Below, one piece after another: positions 54,894 to 63,319 of a DNA stretch of 64,000 bases. The stretch is from Pedobacter psychrophilus (lineage in GTDB: Bacteria > Bacteroidota > Bacteroidia > Sphingobacteriales > Sphingobacteriaceae). The stretch is from NCBI RefSeq assembly GCF_001652725.1, contig NZ_LWHJ01000028.1:1-64000 (forward strand). Reading direction: 5' to 3'. A program made the translations under genes and the position numbers. The stretch's first letter is position 1, and every line of letters begins with the position of its first letter. The notes below the pieces were generated by a model. It was not told where the DNA came from. It saw only the letters and a program-made list of their open reading frames with translations, and did not search any database.

Positions 54894-57008
54894 TTATTTT
54901 AACAATTGATATACCACAAAACTAGCTACATAAGCTAAAACCAACATGTAGGTAAATTGGATTAAAGGCCATTTAATGTTTTTTGTTTCCCGATAAACAA
55001 CTGCCATTGTGCTCATACATTGCATGGCAAATGCATAAAACATCATTAAAGAAAACGCAGAAGCTACCGTAAAAACAGGAAGTCCCGTTTCAGTATTTTT
55101 AGCACCCGCCATTTTTTCCCTTACAGATTCCATTTTTGTAGCATCGCCATCAACAGAATATAAAGTGGCCATTGTGCCTACAAAAACTTCTCTGGCTGCA
55201 AAAGATGTAATTAAGGCAATACCAATTTTCCAATCGAATCCCAAAGGTTTAATGCCCGGCTCAATAGATTTTCCTAATACACCGGCATAAGAACTTTCTA
55301 GCTTTTCTGATGCCTTTAATCTATTAATTTCTGTTGATGAATATCTTTGTTGCAAACTTTGAGAATTATATTTCGCATCTATTTTTTCAAAACGATTTGA
55401 AGGACCATAACTTGCTAAAACCCAAAGTACAATTGAAACCGCAATGATAACTTTTCCGGCTTGGGTAACAAATGTTTTTACACTTTCAAACATCGTTATG
55501 CCTACGTTATTCCACCTTGGCATTCGGTAAACGGGTAATTCCATAATGAAATATCCTTTTGCTTTGCTTTTGATAATTCCTTTCATTACCCAAGCCACCA
55601 AAATAGCAGCAACAATACTCATTACATAAAGCGACATTAAAGCCAATCCCTGCAAATTGATGATGCCTAGAACATATCTTTTTGGTACTACCAAGGAAAT
55701 TAACAAGGTGTAAATTGGTAAACGAGCACTACAGCTTACCAAAGGTGTTACCATAATGGTGATGATCCTTTCTTTCCAGTTTTCTATGGTTCTGGTACTC
55801 ATGATTGATGGAACTGCACAAGCCAAACCGCCAATCATTGGCACAACAGATTTACCGTTTAAACCAACTTTTCGCATTAAACGATCCATCATGAATGTTA
55901 CACGAGACATATAACCTGTGTCCTCTAAAACAGAAATGAAAGCGAATAATAAAGCAATTTGTGGAATAAAAACCATCACTCCGCTTAAACCAGCAAGCAC
56001 ACCATCAATCAATAAATTGGTTAGTGCACCTTCTGGTAAATATTGATGTCCGATTTGTGCCAACCATACAAAAACTGTTTCTATCAAATACATTGGATAC
56101 TCTGACCAAGCAAAAATGGACTGGAAAATCGCAAAAAGGATGGCGATAAAAATTACAAATCCCCAAATTTTATGGGTGAGGTAATGATCTATTTTATTGC
56201 TGATATTTTCTTCTAATGCAACCGAATTATATTTTACAGTATCTAATAAAACATCGTTTATAAAATTATAACGGGCTATGGTTTCTGCTGCTTGCGATTT
56301 TTGCGAATGAAAATCGTATTGTTTTTCAAAAGCTTCTATCTGGCTTATCTGTGTTTTTGTTAGGTAACTTATATTTTGATATTGATGTGCAATTTGTAAA
56401 GCAACGTAAGGATTATCAAGATTCAATTCCGTTGATATGGATTTGATTAAATCTGGTGCAATCAACTCCACATCAATTGTTGATGTTTGAAAAGGCTGGC
56501 TACTACGGTATTGAATTGCTTTTTTTAATTCTTCTATCCCTTGGGTTTTTCTGGCGGCAATTGGTACAACAGGAACGTTTAGCCTTTCAGCCAAACCATC
56601 CACATCAATATTCATATTACTCTTTAAAGCCAAATCCATCATGTTTAATGCAATGATGATAGGCAAACCTAAATCTGCAATTTGGGTATATAATAAAAGA
56701 TTTCTTTTAAGATTTGTGGCATCTGCCACGATAAGCACTAAATCTGGATAGGATGGATTATTTTTATCTGAAAGTACTTCAAAAACAATGGTTTCATCAG
56801 CGCTTTTGGGATATAAGCTATAAGTGCCGGGTAAATCAACAATCTCAAGATTTGTGCTATCTGCTAATTTCGAAAAGCCTATTTTTTTATCAACGGTAAC
56901 TCCGGGGAAATTCCCTACTTTTTGGTTTAAACCAGTAAGGGCATTAAATATGGTTGATTTGCCGGTATTTGGATTACCTACAAGAGCTATTCTTAGCCTG
57001 TCTTTCAA
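54894..57008 (-). CDS. feoB: Ferrous iron transport protein B
   Basis: FeoB is the inner-membrane Fe(II) transporter. The 704-residue protein has an N-terminal G domain: G1 GNPNTGKSTIFNALTG (about 11-26), switch PGVTVDKK, G3 DLPGTYSL and G4 NMMD. A helical insertion domain follows, then about eight to ten membrane helices with the Gate regions (ISVLEDTGYMSRVTFMMDRL, CAVPSIMSTRTIENWKERI, VTPLVSCSARLPIY). It follows feoA by 10 bp. No feoC is seen. The 224-bp gap after it (54670-54893) shows nothing recognisable. Confidence 0.97.
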   Translation of the reverse strand: MKDRLRIALVGNPNTGKSTIFNALTGLNQKVGNFPGVTVDKKIGFSKLADSTNLEIVDLPGTYSLYPKSADETIVFEVLSDKNNPSYPDLVLIVADATNLKRNLLLYTQIADLGLPIIIALNMMDLALKSNMNIDVDGLAERLNVPVVPIAARKTQGIEELKKAIQYRSSQPFQTSTIDVELIAPDLIKSISTELNLDNPYVALQIAHQYQNISYLTKTQISQIEAFEKQYDFHSQKSQAAETIARYNFINDVLLDTVKYNSVALEENISNKIDHYLTHKIWGFVIFIAILFAIFQSIFAWSEYPMYLIETVFVWLAQIGHQYLPEGALTNLLIDGVLAGLSGVMVFIPQIALLFAFISVLEDTGYMSRVTFMMDRLMRKVGLNGKSVVPMIGGLACAVPSIMSTRTIENWKERIITIMVTPLVSCSARLPIYTLLISLVVPKRYVLGIINLQGLALMSLYVMSIVAAILVAWVMKGIIKSKAKGYFIMELPVYRMPRWNNVGITMFESVKTFVTQAGKVIIAVSIVLWVLASYGPSNRFEKIDAKYNSQSLQQRYSSTEINRLKASEKLESSYAGVLGKSIEPGIKPLGFDWKIGIALITSFAAREVFVGTMATLYSVDGDATKMESVREKMAGAKNTETGLPVFTVASAFSLMMFYAFAMQCMSTMAVVYRETKNIKWPLIQFTYMLVLAYVASFVVYQLLK

Positions 57009-57018
57009 TCCTCACAAT

Positions 57019-57234
57019 TTAAATAAGTTCTATTGTAGAAGCCTCGCGTTTTCTTAAAGATAATTGATAACCAGAAACGGAAATTGCAATTGGATCGCCA
57101 AAAGGGGCAATACGTTCAACTTTAATTGTTTCTCCTGGTAAACAACCCATCTCCATCAATTTTACCGACATTTCTAAATCAGTAAATTCTTTTATGATTC
57201 CTATTGCTCCTATTTTTAATTGCGATAACTTCAT
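57019..57234 (-). CDS. feoA: Ferrous iron transport protein A
   Basis: A 71-residue SH3-like FeoA protein (MKLSQLKIGAIGIIKEFTD, then LMEMGCLPGETIKVERIAPFGDPIAI), the cytoplasmic partner of FeoB. The ATG at 57234 is chosen because a good promoter (-7 box at 57253-57260) places transcription start downstream of the alternative TTG at 57255. It is the first gene of feoAB. Confidence 0.93.
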   Translation of the reverse strand: MKLSQLKIGAIGIIKEFTDLEMSVKLMEMGCLPGETIKVERIAPFGDPIAISVSGYQLSLRKREASTIELI

Positions 57235-57252
57235 TTTTAGAATATTGATGAG

Positions 57253-57284
57253 CAAAAATAAAGCTTATTTATATTAAATCCAAA
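57253..57284 (-). promoter_or_regulatory. Promoter of feoAB
   Basis: On the minus strand TTTG (57281-57284), 20-bp spacer, TATTTTTG (57253-57260): a full match to the Bacteroidota promoter pattern. It gives a leader of about 15 bases. I saw no clear Fur box around it. Confidence 0.72.
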
Positions 57285-57322
57285 TAAAGAGACGGCTATT
57301 AATTACCGAGTTGGTATTTGAT

Positions 57323-57451
57323 TTACAATGGTTTTATTGGGGGTTTTTGTAAACTAAATTTAGGACATTGACAGCCTTTTTTAAATATGCTACATGAACT
57401 AAAAACAGAAATAACAAGAAATAGGAAAATAATTTTTAAAGCTTTTATCAT
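57323..57451 (-). CDS. Very small lipoprotein (42 residues)
   Basis: ATG at 57451 opens a 42-residue peptide with a lipoprotein signal (FLVISVFSSC, Cys20) and a tail SIFKKGCQCPKFSLQKPP rich in Cys, Lys and Pro. It begins 4 bp after the vanZ-like stop, so it is the third gene of gcvH-vanZ. The mature part would be only 23 residues with two further cysteines in CQC. A longer frame from 57601 overlaps vanZ in another frame and is not the real start. Function unknown. Confidence 0.65.
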   Translation of the reverse strand: MIKALKIIFLFLVISVFSSCSIFKKGCQCPKFSLQKPPIKPL

Positions 57452-57455
57452 CTGT

Positions 57456-57860
57456 TTATTTTTTAACCAATTTATATACATAAGCCTTTCTGTGTAATAA
57501 TAGGTAACTAAAAACGCCCATTCCCAAACCAGCCATGTCTGCAAAGAAATCCCACCACTCTGCAGAGCGGTAGGTAAATACTTTCCATTGTAAAAGCTCA
57601 ATTCCGCCCCCTAAGAGCACATTGACTAATATAATTTTTAATATGGTCAATAAACGATAATCAAAACTATTTTGTTGTTTAATTTTACCATAAAACAAAA
57701 AAACGGTAAGCACAAAGAAAAATCCTAAGTGTACCATTTTATCAAATCCTTCAAAAAAATGTTGGGCCTGTGGCAAATCGCTAGAAGGCAAATCACAAAG
57801 TATGATTACCAAGATAGACCAGCTAATTGCCGCCCATTGAAATTTTAAAGTCTTTAGCAT
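57456..57860 (-). CDS. VanZ-like membrane protein
   Basis: A 134-residue protein with four predicted helices and the VanZ-family pattern: LPSSDLPQAQHFFEGFDKMVHLGFFFVLTVFL, then GGGIELLQWKVFTYRSAEWWDFFADMAGLGMG. VanZ relatives are widespread outside glycopeptide resistance and their general function is unclear. The gene begins 6 bp after gcvH, and a tiny lipoprotein follows. The operon link with gcvH is likely a transcriptional convenience. Confidence 0.85.
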   Translation of the reverse strand: MLKTLKFQWAAISWSILVIILCDLPSSDLPQAQHFFEGFDKMVHLGFFFVLTVFLFYGKIKQQNSFDYRLLTILKIILVNVLLGGGIELLQWKVFTYRSAEWWDFFADMAGLGMGVFSYLLLHRKAYVYKLVKK

Positions 57861-57866
57861 TTGCTT

Positions 57867-58241
57867 TTATGCTCCAACTAAATCTTTATAAGCCTCCGCA
57901 GATAAAAGTGAATCTGCAGATTTAGAAAGTTTAATCTTAACCATCCAACCTTCGCCGTAAGGATCTTTATTTACCAGCTCTGGATTAGCGTCTAAGTTGG
58001 CATTAATTTCTAAAACAGTTCCATCAATTGGCATAAATAAATCTGAAACAGTTTTAACAGCTTCTACAGTTCCAAAAACCTCGCCTTCGGCAACTTTATT
58101 TCCAACCGTGTTAATATCAACATAAACAATATCACCCAACTCATGTTGCGCAAACTCAGTAATGCCAATGGTAGCTTCTTCGCCATCAACTCTTATCCAC
58201 TCGTGGTCTTTCGTGTACTTTAATTCTGCAGGGAAATTCAT
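57867..58241 (-). CDS. gcvH: Glycine cleavage system H protein
   Basis: GcvH carries the aminomethyl group on a lipoyl arm between the P, T and L proteins of glycine cleavage. The 124-residue protein has the lipoylation site Lys63 in [15 protein letters not shown] and the N-terminal [12 protein letters not shown]. It heads a unit with the vanZ-like and small lipoprotein genes. gcvP and gcvT are not in the window. Confidence 0.96.
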   Translation of the reverse strand: MNFPAELKYTKDHEWIRVDGEEATIGITEFAQHELGDIVYVDINTVGNKVAEGEVFGTVEAVKTVSDLFMPIDGTVLEINANLDANPELVNKDPYGEGWMVKIKLSKSADSLLSAEAYKDLVGA

Positions 58242-58326
58242 ATCTTAAATATTTTAGGTAAAAATAACAGGAATATTTTAAACCACTGTAACAAGATAAA
58301 TTAAAATGATTAAAAAATATCAAAGC

Positions 58327-58887
58327 TTATCTAAATTCACAATCCACAGCGTGGTCATTTACCATACCAACCGCTTGCATAAAAGCATAACAAATAGTAG
58401 AACCGAAAAATTTAAATCCTCTCTTTTTCATATCCTTAGCAATTGTATCAGAAATCTCAGAGGTTGCGGGAGTCTCTCGGCTATTTTTAAAATCATTTTT
58501 AATGGATTTATTATTAGGCATAAAAGCATATAGATAGCTATAGAAACTTCCAAATTCTTTTTGTACTTCTATAAATAGTTGAGCATTTTTTACCGTCGAT
58601 TTTACTTTTAGTCGATTACGGATAATCCTTGGGTCTAGCAAAATTTCCTCTATTTTTTCATCAGAAAACGCAGCAACTCTATCTACATCAAAATCGGCGA
58701 AAAGCCTTTTATAATTTTCTCTTTTGCGTAAAATGGTAATCCAACTTAATCCGGCTTGAGCTGATTCTAAAACCAAAAATTCAAACAAAGTTTTGTCATC
58801 TTGTATTTCTTTTCCCCACTCTTGATCATGATATTTTATATACAAATCATCATTACCGCACCAATGGCATCTTTTAATTTCATTCAT
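58327..58887 (-). CDS. tag: DNA-3-methyladenine glycosylase I
   Basis: Tag removes 3-methyladenine from alkylated DNA. The 186-residue protein has the N-terminal zinc-site CHWCGNDDLYIKYHDQEWG and the helix-hairpin-helix-like core FEFLVLESAQAGLSWITILRKR. It also has DPRIIRNRLKVKSTVKNA and the C-terminal GSTICYAFMQAVGMVNDHAVDC. The start is divergent from the acyl-CoA dehydrogenase gene. It has its own promoter at 58930-58962. Confidence 0.95.
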   Translation of the reverse strand: MNEIKRCHWCGNDDLYIKYHDQEWGKEIQDDKTLFEFLVLESAQAGLSWITILRKRENYKRLFADFDVDRVAAFSDEKIEEILLDPRIIRNRLKVKSTVKNAQLFIEVQKEFGSFYSYLYAFMPNNKSIKNDFKNSRETPATSEISDTIAKDMKKRGFKFFGSTICYAFMQAVGMVNDHAVDCEFR

Positions 58888-58929
58888 TTTCTTAATCTTA
58901 TGGAATAATCTTTGTTTATAATATTAACC

Positions 58930-58962
58930 CAAATATAAATTTATGTCAAATATTTTTTCAAA
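58930..58962 (-). promoter_or_regulatory. Promoter of tag
   Basis: On the minus strand TTTG (58959-58962), 21-bp spacer, TATATTTG (58930-58937). The -33 box lies within the start of the divergent acyl-CoA dehydrogenase gene. The leader would be about 40 bases. Confidence 0.6.
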
Positions 58963-60304
58963 AGTTAAAAAAGGATACGAATTATTTAAAAGTATTGATT
59001 TAACCCAGTTAGAAGCACTTTCTAAAAAAGTTGATTTGCAGGAAATGATGACTGCTTTTGGCAAACTAGACGACCAACAATTAATGGGCATTCAAAAGAT
59101 GCTAAAAAGCGGCACTAAAAAACATAGAGAACTGCCACCAATAAATGGTGATTTTTATGAGTTGTCAGATTCTCTTTCTCCAGAAGATAGAGAATTACAA
59201 TTAAAGGTGAGGGCATTTTTAGAAAAGGAAGTAAAACCGATAGTAAATAATTATTGGTTGAAGGACAGATTCCCTCACGAATTGATTCCAAAACTGGCAG
59301 CATTGAACATTTGCGGTTTAACCTATGATGGATATGGTTGTCCAAATCGCTCATTTTTAATGGAAGGAATTATCGCTTCTGAAATGGGAAGGATAGATGC
59401 TTCCATCGCAACTTTTTTTGGCGTACAAAGTGGTTTGGCAATGGGTTCTATTTATATCTGCGGTTCCGAAGAACAAAAGCAACGTTGGCTACCCAAAATG
59501 CAAAAAATGGAATTGATAGGTTCTTTCGGTTTGACAGAACCCGAAGTTGGTTCTGCCGTTGCCGGAGGATTAACCACAACCGCTAAAAGAGTTGGCGATA
59601 AATGGATTTTAAACGGGCAAAAGAAATGGATTGGCAATTCTACTTTTGCAGATGTAAACATTATTTGGGCAAGGGATTTAGCGGATAATCAAGTGAAAGG
59701 TTTTGTGATAGAAAAAGATACGCCCGGATTTGTAGTCGAAAAGATTGAAGGTAAAATGGCGCTGCGTATTGTACAAAATGGTTTAATTACCTTAACCAAT
59801 TGCGAGGTTAGCGAAGAAAACAGATTACAAAAATGCGATTCATTTAAAGACACCGCTAAAGTTTTACAAATGACAAGAGCCGGCGTAGCCTGGATGGCTG
59901 TTGGTGTGGCTAGAGGAGCTTATGAAAGTGCATTAAAATATACCAGAGAAAGGAAACAGTTTAGTAAGCCTATTGCTTCTTTTCAGTTGATACAAAACCA
60001 TTTGGTAGAAATGCTCTCTAATTTAACCGCGATGCAAACCTTGGTTTTCCAACTTTCTAAATTACAAGATGAAGGCAAACTAACGGATGAGCATGCTTCT
60101 TTGGCGAAAGTATTTTGCAGTTTAAGAACAAGGGATGTAGTAAGCAAAGCAAGAGAAGTAATGGGCGGAAATGGAATACTTTTAGAATATGATGTTGCCC
60201 GTTTTGTTGCTGATGCAGAAGCGATTTACTCTTACGAAGGAACTAAAGAAATAAATTCATTAATTGTGGGGAGGGCTATTACGGGTTTTAGTGCTTTTGT
60301 TTAA
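58943..60304 (+). CDS. Acyl-CoA dehydrogenase, glutaryl-CoA-dehydrogenase-like
   Basis: A 453-residue FAD enzyme of the acyl-CoA dehydrogenase family. Landmarks are FGLTEPEVGS, KKWIGNSTFADVNIIWAR, RERKQFSKPIASFQLIQ, VMGGNGILLEYDVARF and YEGTKEINSLIVGRAITG, with catalytic Glu432. The last motif, with the order of the other segments, is closest to glutaryl-CoA dehydrogenases (lysine and tryptophan breakdown to crotonyl-CoA). The first ~55 residues are an extension beyond the usual N-terminus. The exact substrate is not certain. Confidence 0.88.
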   Translation: MSNIFSKVKKGYELFKSIDLTQLEALSKKVDLQEMMTAFGKLDDQQLMGIQKMLKSGTKKHRELPPINGDFYELSDSLSPEDRELQLKVRAFLEKEVKPIVNNYWLKDRFPHELIPKLAALNICGLTYDGYGCPNRSFLMEGIIASEMGRIDASIATFFGVQSGLAMGSIYICGSEEQKQRWLPKMQKMELIGSFGLTEPEVGSAVAGGLTTTAKRVGDKWILNGQKKWIGNSTFADVNIIWARDLADNQVKGFVIEKDTPGFVVEKIEGKMALRIVQNGLITLTNCEVSEENRLQKCDSFKDTAKVLQMTRAGVAWMAVGVARGAYESALKYTRERKQFSKPIASFQLIQNHLVEMLSNLTAMQTLVFQLSKLQDEGKLTDEHASLAKVFCSLRTRDVVSKAREVMGGNGILLEYDVARFVADAEAIYSYEGTKEINSLIVGRAITGFSAFV

Positions 60305-60433
60305 TAATCAGCCTAAAAAGCCTAATAATTAGATGTTTAAACACGATAAAAATTCCATAAAAAAACTCTCGAATCTGATTTTTAAACATAAAGAAATATC
60401 TCTAAAACTCGGCCTTAAAACCCCATTAAACGC

Positions 60434-60470
60434 GGAAAATCCCGATCTTTTTGAATCGGGATTTTCCTTT
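60434..60470 (+). terminator. Bidirectional terminator after the acyl-CoA dehydrogenase
   Basis: GGAAAATCCCGAT pairs exactly with ATCGGGATTTTCC around an 8-base loop. It lies between convergent genes and can serve both. Confidence 0.85.
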
Positions 60471-60482
60471 ATACTGGTTAGT

Positions 60483-62945
60483 TTAAGCTGGTCGCTTAGT
60501 AGCTAATTCGCGGTAGAGTGCGTAAGCTAGGATTAAAGATAAAAGAATAGATCCGAATAAAGAAATATTTTCTCCAAAAAAATATGAACGAGGTTCAAAT
60601 TTCCACTCAATTTTATGATTTCCGCTAGGTAAAACCGCTGCTCTCAGCAAATAATCTGCTCTAAAATATGGCATTTGTTCACCATCAACATACATGTTCC
60701 AGCCCTTTGGGTACCAAATCTCAGAAAACACTGCAACAGCTTCTTTATCAATACTATAATCATACTTTAACAAGTCTGGATGATAACTTGTTAACTTAAT
60801 AATTCCGTTACTTGGTACACCTACATTTTTGTCTTTTAATAAAGGCTCAAACTCTCGGTTTACAATCGCTTCTTTTTTAGGATCAAAAGAACTTATTCCT
60901 AACATTTCCTGATCATTATCTTTGGCATATTGTACGCTTTGCACAAACCAGGCATGTCCGCAAGCGGTAGAGTTTGCTTGCATAGATGCTGTTTGATTAT
61001 CTTTTCCGGGTGTAATAAAATACTTCGTGTTCAGCATATCTAAAACATCCTGATTTGTACTGCTGGTAAACTGTTTATCTATAACCTCTTGAAAGCGTTT
61101 TAATTTTGCCGCATGGTAACCACCAATTGTTTTATGGAAAGCAGTAGCGTCTGCACTTTGGAAAGTTGGAATTGTAGTATCAAATACCCGATAATCTGGA
61201 TCGGTATCTCTCAATATAAATTCATCAACAGGTCGCTTTTGTGCTTGTTGGTTCATGATAGATTTAGAAACAAACTTTTCATCGTTTAAATAACGTTTAT
61301 CTACAGACCATAAATCGACTAAAATAATAACACCAATTATGATCAGCCCTAAAGACATATTGATTTTTTTATTGATGAGCGCCCATAAAGCACCTATTCC
61401 TAAAGCAATAAATATGAACGACCTAAAAGCATCGGTTCTGAAAAGAGAAATACGATCATCAATCAATGCTTTTGAAATTTCAGCACCAAAATTAGCATCG
61501 CCCCCGGCAACCTGATTTAATTGATTTAAAAAATCTTGATGGTTATCTGCTTTAAAAGAGAATAATAAAGTTGGCAAAGCAATCATCACCACTAAAATCC
61601 CTAAAACAATATATGCGCTAGTTTTTAATTTCTTGATGACTTCCTTAACATCTACGTTAGGTTTTGTAGCTTCAAAAATTGCTAAACAAGCTAAAATAGG
61701 CACACATAAACTGGCTATTACCAAGTTAAACTCTACCGATCTAAACTTATTATAAAGCGGTACGTAATTAAAAAACAAGTCGGATAGTAAAGAGAAATTT
61801 TTACCGAAAGCCAATAAAATACTCAATACGGTAGCGCTTAACAAAAACCACTTTAATCTTCCTTTAACTACAAATAATCCAAAAATAAACAGGAATAAAA
61901 CAAAAGCTCCAAAATACCAAGGACCAGAAGTGAAAGGTTTTGGCCCCCAATAAACAGGCATTTGTTGCGCAAAACCAGTTGCTTGTTGCACATCTGCACC
62001 TTTAGCCATAATTGCTTTTGCTACATCAGATTTATCATCTAAGGTTGGTTGTGATGCCCCTCCATAAGCATTAGGAATTAACAAAGTCATGGTTTCGCCA
62101 ACACCTTGACTCCATTGAAAAGCATAATCCTTATCTAAACCATTATTTGGTTGGGCGCTATCTGTTGTAATATTTGATTTTCCACGAGTAGAATATTCTC
62201 CGTATTCATAGGTTGTCCATAATGAGCCCGCATTAACTGCTATTCCTAAAATAGCTGCTGCAACTAAGAAACCTAATGATTTCCAATAAGCGGGTAAAGT
62301 TTTGTCTTTATAAGAATGATAAAGCTCAACACCCATTAGTATTATTAAGGCAATGAATAGATAATACGTCATTTGGATATGGTTTGTCCGTATTTCCATT
62401 GCCACAAAAAATGCGGTAAGTGCAGTTCCTAACCAATATCTGCCTCGTAAAGTAAGAATTACTCCTCCTAAAATAGTAGGAAAAAAAGCTATCGCCATAG
62501 CTTGATTGCTGTGTCCGGCTTCTAAAAAGATAAAGTTATAAGATGAAAAACCAAAAGCAATTGCGCCCACAGCCGCAAGCCAAGGACTCATTCCTAGAAC
62601 AATCAATAGAAAATAAGTAGCTAATAAATATATTAAAACTGTGTTTACAGGATTTGGAAATGACGCATTTAACACATCAATAACATGAGTAGTGATGTTT
62701 TTAGGGTATTTTAGCCAAATTTGATAGGTTGGCATTCCGCCAAACATACTGTTGGTCCATAATGGCGCTTTTCCATCCTCAGCTTTGTACTTCATGATTT
62801 CGCTTTGAGTTGCAGCAGCCTTTTGCACATCGCTTTGCATCAAAACTTTACCTTGGAACGCCGGCGCAAAATACACAAAGCATAAAACCACAAAAAACAC
62901 AATGATACCCAAATGAATACCATTCCTTTTAAACCAATTGTTCAT
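60483..62945 (-). CDS. YfhO-family polytopic membrane protein
   Basis: An 820-residue inner-membrane protein with about a dozen helices across the first 560 residues and a terminal helix near 795-815. Between them is a periplasmic beta-rich domain (about 565-785). The N-terminus (FQGKVLMQSDVQKAA, then PLWTNSMFGGMPTYQIWLKYP) matches the YfhO family, GT-C-like glycosyltransferases that in Gram-positives glycosylate teichoic acids. In Bacteroidota the role is unproven; a lipid-linked sugar donor and envelope glycan acceptor are plausible. It is monocistronic with a promoter at 62970-63000. Confidence 0.88.
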   Translation of the reverse strand: MNNWFKRNGIHLGIIVFFVVLCFVYFAPAFQGKVLMQSDVQKAAATQSEIMKYKAEDGKAPLWTNSMFGGMPTYQIWLKYPKNITTHVIDVLNASFPNPVNTVLIYLLATYFLLIVLGMSPWLAAVGAIAFGFSSYNFIFLEAGHSNQAMAIAFFPTILGGVILTLRGRYWLGTALTAFFVAMEIRTNHIQMTYYLFIALIILMGVELYHSYKDKTLPAYWKSLGFLVAAAILGIAVNAGSLWTTYEYGEYSTRGKSNITTDSAQPNNGLDKDYAFQWSQGVGETMTLLIPNAYGGASQPTLDDKSDVAKAIMAKGADVQQATGFAQQMPVYWGPKPFTSGPWYFGAFVLFLFIFGLFVVKGRLKWFLLSATVLSILLAFGKNFSLLSDLFFNYVPLYNKFRSVEFNLVIASLCVPILACLAIFEATKPNVDVKEVIKKLKTSAYIVLGILVVMIALPTLLFSFKADNHQDFLNQLNQVAGGDANFGAEISKALIDDRISLFRTDAFRSFIFIALGIGALWALINKKINMSLGLIIIGVIILVDLWSVDKRYLNDEKFVSKSIMNQQAQKRPVDEFILRDTDPDYRVFDTTIPTFQSADATAFHKTIGGYHAAKLKRFQEVIDKQFTSSTNQDVLDMLNTKYFITPGKDNQTASMQANSTACGHAWFVQSVQYAKDNDQEMLGISSFDPKKEAIVNREFEPLLKDKNVGVPSNGIIKLTSYHPDLLKYDYSIDKEAVAVFSEIWYPKGWNMYVDGEQMPYFRADYLLRAAVLPSGNHKIEWKFEPRSYFFGENISLFGSILLSLILAYALYRELATKRPA

Positions 62946-63319
62946 TGTTTATCTTAAATTAATGAACATCAAAAATAGAAATATACTTATCGAAATGAAA
63001 TGTATTATAATAAGAATTTATTTTACCCTCTTTGAAATGAATTGTATCCTACTTTTAGATTATAAAATAAAGATGAAAGAGTAAGGATTTATGAAAATTA
63101 TGGTGCTATTTAAATTACTTTAAAAATGCTTAGGTCATGTTATTTAACGTTTTATCATTAATAAATGGTATTATATATTAACTATGCAATAAATAATATG
63201 GAATCTTGTCAAAAATAAATTTTTATCCTCTTTTGCTTTCTTATATCAGATTCAATTGCTACTTTTAGATTTTTTCTACTTCCAACCTATTTAAATTCGT
63301 AAAATTTTCTCCCTATTAA
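62946..63319. other. 374-bp divergent gap before the helicase gene
   Basis: AT-rich with no ORF. It holds the yfhO-like gene promoter at its left end. A 13-base word, CTACTTTTAGATT, occurs twice, near 63049 and 63260; these resemble -7-like sequences but lack a matched -33 box. No terminator or RNA gene is recognised. Confidence 0.5.
62970..63000 (-). promoter_or_regulatory. Promoter of the yfhO-like gene
   Basis: On the minus strand TATTTTTG (62970-62977) fits TAnnTTTG, with TTTC (62997-63000) 19 bp upstream as an imperfect -33 box. The leader would be about 20 bases. Confidence 0.5.

Noticed and set aside
57235-57255. TTG start for feoA
   Set aside because: It lies upstream of the predicted transcription start; the ATG at 57234 matches the usual FeoA N-terminus.
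57452-57601. Longer frame upstream of the small lipoprotein
   Set aside because: It overlaps vanZ in another frame and the lipoprotein signal begins only at 57451.
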